From assembly GCA_009885695.1 (NCBI GenBank), contig VFKE01000122.1:1-45997 (forward strand): 45,997 bases of DNA, in the 5' to 3' direction. Shown here piece by piece: positions 36,039-45,121 of this stretch. Below the pieces are notes generated by a model. The model was not told the origin of the DNA. It saw only the letters and a list, made by a program, of their open reading frames with translations, and did not search any database. The stretch comes from Verrucomicrobiota bacterium. GTDB taxonomy: Bacteria; Verrucomicrobiota; Verrucomicrobiia; Verrucomicrobiales; Verrucomicrobiaceae. Position 1 is the stretch's first letter; each line of letters starts with the position of its first letter. The translations under genes and the position numbers were made by a program.

Positions 36039-36107
36039 AAGCGGCGAGGGCGCCGCTTCTACCCCGTTCATGCGTAAGCCCTGGGGATCAGCGACGATGG
36101 CGTCGCT
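36039..36107. repeat. Two short palindromes beside the IS
   Basis: aagcggcg-aggg-cgccgctt at 36039-36058 (8-bp arms) and agcgacg-atgg-cgtcgct at 36090-36107 (7-bp arms). They are 32 nt apart, between the IS end and the histidine kinase stop. They are the same size class as the palindromes at 25298-25396. No gene is seen in 36005-36159. Confidence 0.85.
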
Positions 36108-36159
36108 TCCTTAAAATCATTCCCGGAACACATCTAACAGGATGCCTGTGCCACCTTTC

Positions 36160-37893
36160 TCATGCCGCCAGCGCACCCCGCAAGGAGCGGGTAAGGTTGC
36201 GGTGCAACACTTGCGAAACGGTCGCGGCTTCGTAGGGCTTTGAAAGAACGTCGGCAAACCCTTGGTCGAGCAACTCGTGATGCATCTGATCGACCACGCC
36301 ACCACTGGACGCGATGACTTTTGCCCGCGGATCGAAGGCGCGGATTTCAGCCATGGCCTCGGCACCCGTCAGTCCGCCTGCAAGAGTCAGGTCCATCAAG
36401 ACCGCATCAACGGGGACATCAGCGCGCGCCAGTCTCTGATAGGCTTCCACCGCTTCTTCGCCGCTCTGCACAGCATAAACGCGGTAACCACAGCGCTTGA
36501 GCACGGCCACCGTGGCGACCAGCAGATCTTTTTCATCATCGACTAGCAGGATGACGCCAACACCCGGGATGAGGGTATTCGGAGCCATGCTTTTCGTACG
36601 CGCCGGCGTTAGCAGGGTTGAGGGAAGGAAGAAGCTGAACTCAGTTCCGGTGCCGACCATCGAGGACACGCGGATATCACCGCCATGCTCGTCGATGATC
36701 CGCTTGCAACTGATCAGGCCGACACCATTGCCATTGGCCTTGGTCGTGACAGATTCACCAAACAAACGTGATGCAAGTTCCGGCGGCATGCCGGGTCCGC
36801 GGTCGCGCACGATGACTTCGATATAGCGACCGGGGGCGAGCTTGGAGTCACCTTGGGAAATCGCGGCATTACGTGCGATGATTTCCATGCGACCGCCGCC
36901 CTTCATGGCCTGGATGCCGTTAATGACGAGATTCTGCAAAACCTGGCCGATGCGACTGGCGTCCACCAGCGCGGCGGTGAGCCCGGGTTCCGTATGAATG
37001 TCGATTTTAACCGAGCGGCCACCGCTGACGAGCGGGACGGTCTCGCGGATGATTTGCGCCACATCGCAAGGCTCGCGCTTCAGGGGAATGTTCTTCGAGA
37101 GATTGAGGACGCCTCTGGTCAGCGAGTCCGCACGACGCACGGCGATAAGCGCCTCTTCAATCAATCCACCTTCGTGAGTGGTGGCAGGGATGTTGAGTGC
37201 CGCCTCTGAAAGGCGCATGGAAATAATACCCAAAATATTGTTTACATCATGGGCCATGCCGCAGGCTGCGAGGGCAAGGTTTTCATCGCGCAGCCTTTTC
37301 ATGGCATCCGATTCAACGGCGCGCAATGGAGCAGCGGGCTGCTCATTTTTCACCACGTCGGGTCGCAGTGTGATCGTATAATTGAGCAGGACGCCGTGAC
37401 TGTTCTGCACGGCTCGGATGCGCCAGATGCAGCGCACGATGCGCTCGGCATAGAGTGTCTTGACACCACCCCGCCATTCCGCGGCACCGCACTTCGCGGC
37501 ACTCTGAAGCACGGTCACCAGATCAGCGGCCTCAGCCTCGCTGGCCACCAGCTGTGTGACAAAGCGGTCGCGCAATCCCTTGATCGGATCGGCGCCCACC
37601 ATCATCGCCGCTGGCGTGTTGCTGAAAAGGATGCGCGGCCCGAGGCCCATCGTGGATTCTGCGCGCAAGATGATCAAGCCATCGCCTACTTGATCGAGCG
37701 CATTACGAAGAAAAAAATTGGCGGCCTTTAACTGGTCGAGCAACAATTGCTCCGGTTGTTCCGTTCCTGCGGAATCCTCAGTTTCCAGCCTTGGCCGGAC
37801 CGGATTCGGTCGTTTCTGAGATTCTGGTTCACTGAGGTCGCTGTCCCGCTGCGGGAACGTTACGGGAGAGTCATCAGAAACAAGGGCGGCCAT
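36160..37893 (-). CDS. Hybrid histidine kinase with C-terminal receiver
   Basis: 577 residues, no membrane helix, so cytoplasmic. Order: a variable N-terminus; a PAS-like domain (~60-190; NALDQVGDGLIILRAEST, PRILFSNTPAAMMVG); an H box ACGMAHDVNNILGIISMRLS (phospho-His about 215); a HATPase domain with N box LVINGIQAMKGGG, G1 VRDRGPGMPPELASRLFGE and G2 NGNGVGLISCKRII; and a receiver domain (VGVILLVDDEKDLLVATVAV, phospho-Asp in DAVLMDLTLAGG, then KVIASSG and VLSKPYE). The H box resembles NtrB-like soluble kinases. No separate output regulator is adjacent, so phosphotransfer partners lie elsewhere. It is divergent from rpmI; the AT-rich 224-nt gap (37894-38117) should hold promoters for both. 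Confidence 0.9.
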   Translation of the reverse strand: MAALVSDDSPVTFPQRDSDLSEPESQKRPNPVRPRLETEDSAGTEQPEQLLLDQLKAANFFLRNALDQVGDGLIILRAESTMGLGPRILFSNTPAAMMVGADPIKGLRDRFVTQLVASEAEAADLVTVLQSAAKCGAAEWRGGVKTLYAERIVRCIWRIRAVQNSHGVLLNYTITLRPDVVKNEQPAAPLRAVESDAMKRLRDENLALAACGMAHDVNNILGIISMRLSEAALNIPATTHEGGLIEEALIAVRRADSLTRGVLNLSKNIPLKREPCDVAQIIRETVPLVSGGRSVKIDIHTEPGLTAALVDASRIGQVLQNLVINGIQAMKGGGRMEIIARNAAISQGDSKLAPGRYIEVIVRDRGPGMPPELASRLFGESVTTKANGNGVGLISCKRIIDEHGGDIRVSSMVGTGTEFSFFLPSTLLTPARTKSMAPNTLIPGVGVILLVDDEKDLLVATVAVLKRCGYRVYAVQSGEEAVEAYQRLARADVPVDAVLMDLTLAGGLTGAEAMAEIRAFDPRAKVIASSGGVVDQMHHELLDQGFADVLSKPYEAATVSQVLHRNLTRSLRGALAA

Positions 37894-38117
37894 GGATTTG
37901 AAATAAACTTAATAGAAGTTAGTTTTTAACAGTTACAGAGGGTTAATCAATATCTAATTTTTAAATTCGGTCAATTTCTCAACTTTGAGAGGCTCTGGAA
38001 GATTCACTCTATATTTTATATATCGGACTGATCGCACCCATCACGAACCTAGGGCTTGCTGATGATTTACTTTTTCTTCTTGCATTCGTGGCCATTCCAC
38101 CTAGCCTCCTCGCCCTT

Positions 38118-38327
38118 ATGTCCAAGAACGCTGGCATCGCCAAAACCCGCAAATCCGTTTCGAAGCGGTTTAAAATCACCGGCACCGGTAAGGTGCTCCG
38201 ACGCCGTCAAGGCAAACGCCACTTGCTGCAAGGCAAGAGCTCCAAACGCAAGATGCGCCTTCGCAAGACTGCAGTCGTCCATGAAACTGACGCCTATGCG
38301 GTGAAGCAGGCCATGCCTTGGGGATGA
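38118..38327 (+). CDS. rpmI: 50S ribosomal protein L35
   Basis: 69 residues from ATG 38118. A GTG ten codons earlier is in frame, but the family begins near MSKNAGIAKTRKSVSKRFKI. The sequence continues TGTGKVLRRRQGKRHLLQGK and SSKRKMRLRK, the expected basic protein. It heads the rpmI-rplT-pheS-pheT cluster; infC, often found before it, is absent. No clear Shine-Dalgarno sequence. A Phe-rich reading frame in another phase overlaps its start (see findings). Confidence 0.95.
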   Translation: MSKNAGIAKTRKSVSKRFKITGTGKVLRRRQGKRHLLQGKSSKRKMRLRKTAVVHETDAYAVKQAMPWG

Positions 38328-38452
38328 TGATTTTCCCACGTTCCGCTCCCGCGGAACACGATGCGAACGCCTGGCTGCGCACACACGAAGCCTTCGATCA
38401 AGCGAGACGCCGCACCGACACCTAACAACAGCCTGATCACTAAAACGACCCC

Positions 38453-38848
38453 ATGCCAAGATCGACCAACTCTCCCGCCAGCCGCAAGCGCCGCAAGCGC
38501 GTGCTCAAAGAGGCCAAAGGCTTCCGCGGTTTCCGCTCGAAGCTCTACCGTTACGCCAAGGACGCCGTCCGCAAAGCGATGCAATACAGCTATCGCGACC
38601 GCAAGAACCGCAAGCGCGAATTCCGCGGCCTCTGGATTCAGCGCGTCAATGCCGCAGCCCGCGCCCATGGCCTGAGCTACGCCCGATTTATGGAAGGCCT
38701 CAAGGCCGCCGGTGTCGAACTCGACCGCAAAGTCCTCTCGGACATTGCGATCAACGACGATGCTGCCTTCCAGGGACTCGTCCAGCAAAGTCTCAAAGCT
38801 CTCGAAAAGAAAGGCGTGCCGCTTCGGAAGCCAGCCCAAGCCGCCTGA
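38453..38848 (+). CDS. rplT: 50S ribosomal protein L20
   Basis: 131 residues; the core matches L20 (SRKRRKRVLKEAKGFRGFRS, YAKDAVRKAMQYSYRDRKNR, LWIQRVNAAARAHGLSYARF). It is slightly longer than usual at the C-terminus (PLRKPAQAA). L20 binds 23S rRNA early in assembly and, in several phyla, represses its own operon; no matching leader structure could be confirmed here. A strong terminator follows, separating it from pheS. Confidence 0.97.
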   Translation: MPRSTNSPASRKRRKRVLKEAKGFRGFRSKLYRYAKDAVRKAMQYSYRDRKNRKREFRGLWIQRVNAAARAHGLSYARFMEGLKAAGVELDRKVLSDIAINDDAAFQGLVQQSLKALEKKGVPLRKPAQAA

Positions 38849-38882
38849 GACCCAGCGGATCGAGAAGTTCTTCCAATGTGAC

Positions 38883-38915
38883 GAAAAGCTGGGGCCCAAC
38901 GCTCCAGCTTTTTGT
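38883..38915 (+). terminator. Rho-independent terminator after rplT
   Basis: Stem aaaagctgg (38884-38892) pairs with ccagctttt (38904-38912) around an 11-nt loop, followed by a T-rich run (tttttgtttt). It is 35 nt after the L20 stop, so pheS is probably transcribed separately or by read-through. Confidence 0.85.
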
Positions 38916-38946
38916 TTTCCATGCGGTCTGTGAAACCAAGATTTTA

Positions 38947-39063
38947 GACAGGATTAACTGAATTAACGGGATTAAATAAAACGGCTGACGAAAAGACAGT
39001 TTGTATCCGGGATGAATGCACCAAGGTTGAAGACCCAATCCTGATGATCCTGTTAATCCTGTC
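38947..39063. repeat. ORF-less hairpin element with gacaggattaac ends
   Basis: A 27-bp imperfect inverted repeat: left arm 38947-38973 begins gacaggattaac; right arm 39037-39063 ends gttaatcctgtc (22 of 27 paired). A 63-nt core without a gene lies between. The same arms, inverted, flank the GxxExxY gene at 40113-40138 and 40553-40576, so this looks like an empty or collapsed copy of that cassette. It occupies most of the rplT-pheS gap. Confidence 0.8.
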
Positions 39064-39096
39064 TCAGTTTTTCCATTGAATCACACGCAACCCATC

Positions 39097-40112
<1,016 letters not shown>

Positions 40113-40113
<1 letters not shown>

Positions 40114-40576
40114 ACAGTATTAACAAGATTAACAGGAATGAGGCATGAGTGTTGAAGATGAACTCACGAGGCGGGTAATTGGTTGCGCCATGCGGGTGCA
40201 TCGAGAACTCGGGCCCGGATTTCTAGAAAGCATCTACCAAAGCGCGCTCTGCATTGAACTGGCGCACGAGGGAATCGAACATTCCATCGAAGAACCCATC
40301 AGCGTATATTATCGCAATACCAAAATCGGAAGTTTTTGCGCCGATGTTCTCGTCGACAAGCGTCTTATTCTTGAATTGAAGGCCGTTGAAAAGACCAACC
40401 CAGCCCACGAGGTCCAGCTTGTGAATTATCTCAAGGCCACTACCATCGACATCGGCCTGCTCATTAATTTCGGAGCTAAGAGCCTCGAATTTAAGCGTAA
40501 ATATCGCAACCCGCGTCCAGACTCCCCCTTGGAATTGGACTAAATGTATCCTCCTGTTAATCCAGTTAATCCTGTC
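40113..40576 (+). mobile_element. Candidate GxxExxY cassette with inverted flanks, inserted between pheS and pheT
   Basis: The left flank 40113-40138 begins gacagtattaac and the right flank 40553-40576 ends gttaatcctgtc; over 24 bp the left flank matches the reverse complement of the right at 21 positions. They enclose one gene, the GxxExxY protein. The same ends without a gene occur at 38947-39063. Such gattaacagg repeats next to GxxExxY genes suggest a mobile or selfish unit; this is an inference from arrangement, not shown mobility. Confidence 0.6.
40145..40543 (+). CDS. GxxExxY protein (PD-(D/E)XK nuclease superfamily)
   Basis: 132 residues, normal for the family (PDDEXK_3, PF13366). The name-giving motif is G25-F-L-E28-S-I-Y31 in GPGFLESIYQSAL. 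The nuclease-like core has D67 (CADVLVDKRL) and the E77-L-K79 pair in LILELKAVE, so the catalytic residues of a PD-(D/E)XK fold are present. A final TSSLEFKRKY-like segment is typical. It starts 31 nt after pheS, and its ATG follows the left flank repeat. It has no known role in tRNA charging. It is likely a nuclease or a decayed relative carried by the flanking repeats. Confidence 0.9.
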   Translation: MSVEDELTRRVIGCAMRVHRELGPGFLESIYQSALCIELAHEGIEHSIEEPISVYYRNTKIGSFCADVLVDKRLILELKAVEKTNPAHEVQLVNYLKATTIDIGLLINFGAKSLEFKRKYRNPRPDSPLELD

Positions 40577-40588
40577 AAAGAATTCTTC

Positions 40589-42970
40589 ATGAAAGTCTCC
40601 CTAGCCTGGCTGAAAACCCACATCGACCTCGCCGATCTCACTGTCGATAAGATGCGCGATCTACTCACGTTCGCCGGCATCGAAGTCGAGGGCGTCGATG
40701 TGCGCGGCATTGACTCCGATAAGATCGTGGTCGCACAGATACTCGAGTCGAAGCAGCATCCGAACGCCGACCGGCTCAGTGTCTGCCAGGTGAATGACGG
40801 CAGTGGCGCGCCTCGCCAGATCGTCTGCGGCGCGAAGAATTACAAAGTCGGCGACAAGATTCCGCTGGCGTTGCCCGGAGCATCATTGCCTGGCGGCATC
40901 GTCATCAAAGAAGGTAAGCTGCGCGATGTGCAATCCTACGGCATGATGTGCAGCAGTCGGGAACTCGGTCTGACCGACGACTCTGCCGGACTTCTCATCC
41001 TCGATGCGAGCGCACCGGTCGGAAAACTCTTTCGCGATCTTCAGCCGCCCGATGTGATTTTCGATCTGGAGATCACACCCAACCGTCCCGATCTGCTCAG
41101 CCATTTCGGCTTGGCCCGCGAGCTGGCCGCGCTCACGAGAAAAAATCTCAACTCGAGTGCAGAGCTAAATGCTGCCACAGAAAAAACAGCCTCACCGCAA
41201 GAAGTTCGTCTCGATGCCGTGGACGGCTGTCCGCTCTACACCGCGCGCATCATCCGCGGCGTCACCGTGGCCGCGAGTCCGGAATGGCTTCAGGCGCGGC
41301 TGCAAAGCATCGGCCTCCGCCCGATCAATAACATCGTAGATATCACAAATTTTGTGCTGCACGAACTGGGCAATCCGCTTCATGCCTTCGATCTCGCAAA
41401 ACTCGACGGCGCCATCATCGTGCGCCGCGCCACCACTGGTGAATCCATCACCGCGCTCGATGGAATGATTCGCGCGCTCGACAGCAGCGATCTCGTCATC
41501 GCCGATTCATCCAAGGCTCTCGCCATCGCCGGTGTCATGGGTGGTGCCGGCAGCGGCGTCATCGAAGGAACGAAGGATATTCTTCTGGAGTCTGCATATT
41601 TCATTCCAGCAGGCATCCGCCGCACGGCGCGTCGCCTCGGAATAAGCAGCGACTCCAGCTACCGCTTTGAGCGCGGCGTCGATCCGCAGAACGCGAGAAA
41701 GGCATCCGCATTGGCGGTCAAACTGATCCTCAAAATCGCAGGCGGCCAGGCTGATGCGGAACGGATCGTAGCCGGTGAGGCTCCTCAACTCACTCATGAT
41801 GTCGTCTTGGACGAAGACCGCGCCTTGAAGCTGCTCGGCATTCCCGACTTGTCACGCGAAGAAATGGAACGCGTGCTTTCATCGCTCGGACTCCAGAAAA
41901 TCGGCGCTGCCTGGCGCATCCCTTCGCATCGCATGGACTTGCAGCGCTCGATTGACCTCGTCGAGGAAGTCTCGCGGGTCATCGGACTCGACCGGGTGCC
42001 GGGCCGCACCTCGGGCGCGTTCACTCCGAGCCAGAACCCAGACCGGGCCTATGACTTTGCCATGTCACTGCGTCACGCGTTGGTGAATCGAGGCTGGTTC
42101 GAAGCGCAGACGTTGCGGCTCGTATCCGTTGACCAGTTGCGCGACGTTCTAGGACCACCGGTTTCCGCCGACAAAACGGTCGCGGTGAAAAATCCCTTAA
42201 GTGAAGATCACACCATACTGCGTCCCGGCATCGTGCCTGGATTGATCGCCACCGCAGCATTGAACATTCGCCAGGGTCAGGCGCGCTTGCGCTTCTTTGA
42301 AATCGGCCGGGTGTTCGTCACCAATCCCAACGGAACATCGCGCGAGGAAGAACGCATCGCCCTGCTACTCAGCGGTCCTTCGCAGTCTGCAAGCTGGCAT
42401 GCGAAGGAAAGCCCGCCTGCCGATGTCTATGATTTGCGCGGCACCCTGGAAGCGCTGACAGGCTCATCGCTGGAGCTTGCGCCCAAAACGCTCGACGGCT
42501 GGCTGCTCAGCGCGGAAGTGAAACGCGGCAGCAAGACCCTCGGCTGGATTGCGCAGCTGCATCCGGCACGGGCACGGGAAATCGATGCGCGAAATCCGGT
42601 CTATGTCGCAGAGCTTTCACTGAGCGCTCTGCAACAGGGCTCGTCGGGCGCGGTCAAGTTCAGCGAACTGCCGCGCTTCCCTGGAATGACGCGCGATGTG
42701 GCGCTGGAAGTCCCCGCCGACCTGCCGAATGCGAAGATCGGCGAGTTCTTTGGCGGACAGCAGAAGAAGGAACCCCTGCTGACTGACGCGGAAGTCTTTG
42801 ATGTCTTCGCGGATCCCTCCGGCCAGAAGCTGGCAAGTGACAAAAAGTCCATGGCCTGGCGCTTGACGTATCGCTCGCCAGAGCGCACACTGGAGTCGAA
42901 AGAAGTGGATGAAGCGCATGCTCGTATCTTGAAAGCCCTGCTTGGCACGCTGCCTGCGATCATCCGTTGA
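40589..42970 (+). CDS. pheT: Phenylalanine-tRNA ligase beta subunit
   Basis: 793 residues from ATG 40589 (MKVSLAWLKTHIDLADLTVD). Fifteen in-frame codons upstream are encoded by the cassette's right repeat (PPVNPVNPVKEFF) and are unlikely to be native. Domains in order: N-terminal tRNA-binding OB fold (~40-150; VVAQILESKQHPNADRLSVC), B3/B4 editing region (~210-390), B5 DNA-binding-like (~400-475), catalytic-like core (~480-680), and C-terminal anticodon-binding FDX-ACB domain (~700-793; FPGMTRDVALEVPADLPNAK). Full length. No Shine-Dalgarno sequence: the leader is the repeat itself. Confidence 0.97.
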   Translation: MKVSLAWLKTHIDLADLTVDKMRDLLTFAGIEVEGVDVRGIDSDKIVVAQILESKQHPNADRLSVCQVNDGSGAPRQIVCGAKNYKVGDKIPLALPGASLPGGIVIKEGKLRDVQSYGMMCSSRELGLTDDSAGLLILDASAPVGKLFRDLQPPDVIFDLEITPNRPDLLSHFGLARELAALTRKNLNSSAELNAATEKTASPQEVRLDAVDGCPLYTARIIRGVTVAASPEWLQARLQSIGLRPINNIVDITNFVLHELGNPLHAFDLAKLDGAIIVRRATTGESITALDGMIRALDSSDLVIADSSKALAIAGVMGGAGSGVIEGTKDILLESAYFIPAGIRRTARRLGISSDSSYRFERGVDPQNARKASALAVKLILKIAGGQADAERIVAGEAPQLTHDVVLDEDRALKLLGIPDLSREEMERVLSSLGLQKIGAAWRIPSHRMDLQRSIDLVEEVSRVIGLDRVPGRTSGAFTPSQNPDRAYDFAMSLRHALVNRGWFEAQTLRLVSVDQLRDVLGPPVSADKTVAVKNPLSEDHTILRPGIVPGLIATAALNIRQGQARLRFFEIGRVFVTNPNGTSREEERIALLLSGPSQSASWHAKESPPADVYDLRGTLEALTGSSLELAPKTLDGWLLSAEVKRGSKTLGWIAQLHPARAREIDARNPVYVAELSLSALQQGSSGAVKFSELPRFPGMTRDVALEVPADLPNAKIGEFFGGQQKKEPLLTDAEVFDVFADPSGQKLASDKKSMAWRLTYRSPERTLESKEVDEAHARILKALLGTLPAIIR

Positions 42971-43011
42971 GACTCCTGATCTTTGACAGCCTAAAATTTT
43001 TTCCGGAAACG

Positions 43012-43204
43012 GAATCCCCTTTCCTGCGGTGTTCGTTGTTCCAGTCGCACATGGCCCGAACCGATAATTGATTGCACCGGAGGCTACGCCATTGCCGCAA
43101 AGCCATGCCTTAATTGGAAGGCTGCGCGTCACTAAGCGGGCCTCCACCCTGTCGCCTTATTTGGGAACGGCAGCCAGCAACTGAGACGGCACTCGTGGGT
43201 TTCT
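43012..43204 (+). ncRNA. ssrS: Probable 6S RNA
   Basis: About 190 nt between pheT and a strong terminator. Start-region sequence cctgcggtgttcg and 3'-region gacggcactcgtggg form a long closing stem: 43023-43033 pairs with 43188-43199 with one bulged C and several G-U pairs. Landmarks of proteobacterial 6S RNA occur in order: ccagtcgc, cgaaccgataattg, ccggaggc, gcaaagcc and gccttaattgg. An inner hairpin ggaggc/gcctcc and the tip gcctt-aattgg-aaggc are also visible. 6S RNA mimics an open promoter and sequesters the housekeeping RNA polymerase. Ends are approximate. A TTGACA-like box lies at 42983. This is the best explanation for the 352-nt gap. Confidence 0.75.
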
Positions 43205-43247
43205 AACCGCTCCGCTGTTGAGCTTGCTCTGGCGGAGCGGTTTTTTT
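43205..43247 (+). terminator. Strong Rho-independent terminator after the 6S RNA
   Basis: aaccgctccgc (43205-43215) and gcggagcggtt (43232-43242) form a perfect 11-bp stem with a 16-nt loop, followed by seven T. It ends the 6S transcript and possibly read-through from pheT. The following ~75 nt to the convergent kinase stop hold nothing clear. Confidence 0.93.
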
Positions 43248-43322
43248 ATGCGCCTGAATTAAGAACCGGAAAAACTTACCGGCTATTACGGCGCTGTCGC
43301 GAGGATCCACTTTGCTCAAAAA

Positions 43323-44651
43323 TTATCGTGAGCTAAAAGATATCTCCGGACTAGTCGGCGGCTTAAAAGCATCGGTGATATCAAACAGAGGAGGGTCCTT
43401 TTCTCCGGCAGCCGGAATCTGTCGCTGCACTGCCGTAACTTTTTGGGATTGCGCCATGATATTCGGTTGATTACCGACTGACGACAACATGGATTTAATT
43501 TCCTTCCGCGAGACGAAAGCACCCGCTGCCAGCACGACGACGATGGTGATAAACGAGAACACTGAAGTGTAATTTTTCGGAAGCGGTCCAGTATTGTAAT
43601 TCGACGCCAGATATTGTGAAGCGACGGGACGCCTGAAGACAGGCGCATGGATAGCCCGCCGATTCACGAACCGTTTTGGAATCGCAGCCCTACCAGTGGC
43701 TTTTTCCTCTTTCACCACCGGCGTGTTGATGATGTCATCCAGATCCTGACGAATTTCCCGCGCGCTCTGGTAACGGTGCTCCCGGTCGTATTGCAAAGCG
43801 CGCGCAATGATCGCGTCATAGCGCACATCACTGCCGGCCAGATGACTTGCGGGCTGATACTCACCCTGCGGCAAGGTGCCCGTGAGCATGTGGTAAAGCA
43901 TCACACCGATCGAGTAAAGATCGGCCCGGCGGTCCACCTCGACATCCATCATCAACGCCTCCGGCGCGATGTAGTCAGGCGTGCCCAATGTCATATTTCT
44001 CTCCGCGATTCCGCCCGATTGATTGCCACCCAATTTTGCGATGCCGAAATCGGCAACCTTGACCTCGCCCTCCATGTTGATCAGCACGTTGCCCGGTTTG
44101 ATGTCACAATGAATGACACCTTGCGAGTGCGCGTAATGCAGCGCGTCGCAGACATGCGCGCTGATGGCCAGAGCGTATTCCGGCGTCAAACGACCCTGGC
44201 TCTCGATCATCTTCGACACATCTGTGCCGTCCACGAACTCCATGATAAAATAAAGATGCCCCTCACTGGTCTCGTCGAAATCATACACCGTGACGATGTC
44301 GGGTCGATTCAACCGGGCCATCAGACGCGCCTCATTCTTAAAGCGCTCGACATGATCGATGGGGCCGTCATCCAGAGCATGCGGCGGAAGTATTTTGATG
44401 GCCACTAGACGGTCGAGCGAGAGTTGTCGCGCCTTGTAAACCGCTCCCATGCCGCCATAGGCGATCAATTCCAGCACTTCGAACTGGGGAAGCAGATGTT
44501 GCAAGTCCTCCGTCGTCGGTGGCATCCACATCACAAATTCCGGTTCAAAACCCTCCAGAGGCGAAAGGAATGCGGAATCTATGGGTTCCTGGAAATTCAT
44601 CGGACAGCAATAAGGCATTACTTGATATTCCATGCAAACCATAATTTCCAC
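43323..44651 (-). CDS. Membrane-anchored serine/threonine protein kinase with non-RD loop
   Basis: 442 residues if the first ATG (44651) is used; M18 (44600) is a possible start. Kinase domain ~58-325: Gly-rich loop LIAYGGMGAVYKA, Lys K86 in LVAIKIL, catalytic loop VIHCDIKPGNVLI, DFG at 201-203, and LGTPDYIAPEA in the activation segment. The catalytic loop has Cys182 before Asp183 where most such kinases have Arg, so it is a non-RD kinase. A membrane helix follows (FITIVVVLAAGAFVSRK, ~370-386). The external tail is short. It is the PknB-like (Hanks-type) group common in this phylum; the substrate is unknown. Confidence 0.92.
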   Translation of the reverse strand: MEIMVCMEYQVMPYCCPMNFQEPIDSAFLSPLEGFEPEFVMWMPPTTEDLQHLLPQFEVLELIAYGGMGAVYKARQLSLDRLVAIKILPPHALDDGPIDHVERFKNEARLMARLNRPDIVTVYDFDETSEGHLYFIMEFVDGTDVSKMIESQGRLTPEYALAISAHVCDALHYAHSQGVIHCDIKPGNVLINMEGEVKVADFGIAKLGGNQSGGIAERNMTLGTPDYIAPEALMMDVEVDRRADLYSIGVMLYHMLTGTLPQGEYQPASHLAGSDVRYDAIIARALQYDREHRYQSAREIRQDLDDIINTPVVKEEKATGRAAIPKRFVNRRAIHAPVFRRPVASQYLASNYNTGPLPKNYTSVFSFITIVVVLAAGAFVSRKEIKSMLSSVGNQPNIMAQSQKVTAVQRQIPAAGEKDPPLFDITDAFKPPTSPEISFSSR

Positions 44652-45121
44652 AAATTATACCCTGTAAGCTAACTCAAACATTTCCCTCAAACGGTTTAAA
44701 TAAATTTATGACCGGTTGCCGTGCGCATTGAAGTTGTTGGAGCGCACGCGCCCCGCCTGCTGAAGTCTACGCCCTCGCGGGCGCTTCGCGCGGCGTGAAT
44801 ACCAATTCACCGCCGAGCTGGGCTGGTGGCCTAAAAGCTGGAAATAGGAGGGCACTGCGAGCGCTCAAGAACCCATCCCTCCAAAGACTCCATGCGCGCC
44901 AAAAGAAAGCGCGCTGCCCTTGATCCTTACTACCGCACTCAGCACATCGCTGAAATTAACCACCCTTATTGATGCGTATGCCCTGATCAAGCGCCGGGAT
45001 CGAAGCGGAGGAAAGTTTTTCCTAAGAAGCAAGTTCAGGGCCACTCGACCGCGACCTGTTCAACGACCGTTATCATCGCGACTTCGCGCGACAATAACCA
45101 TGATCGTTGGACGACTTGTGA
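44652..45121. other. 470-nt gap without a recognised feature
   Basis: No gene, RNA or repeat is convincing here. A short plus-strand frame at about 44891 (MRAKRKRAALDPYYRTQHIA) stops after 26 codons at a TGA and may be a remnant. The kinase promoter must lie at its left side, probably around the AT-rich 44640-44710 stretch. Confidence 0.5.

Noticed and set aside
43070-43150. Riboswitch or T-box in the gap after pheT
   Set aside because: The hairpins are better explained as the internal part of a 6S RNA; no downstream plus-strand gene exists to be controlled, and the next gene is on the opposite strand.
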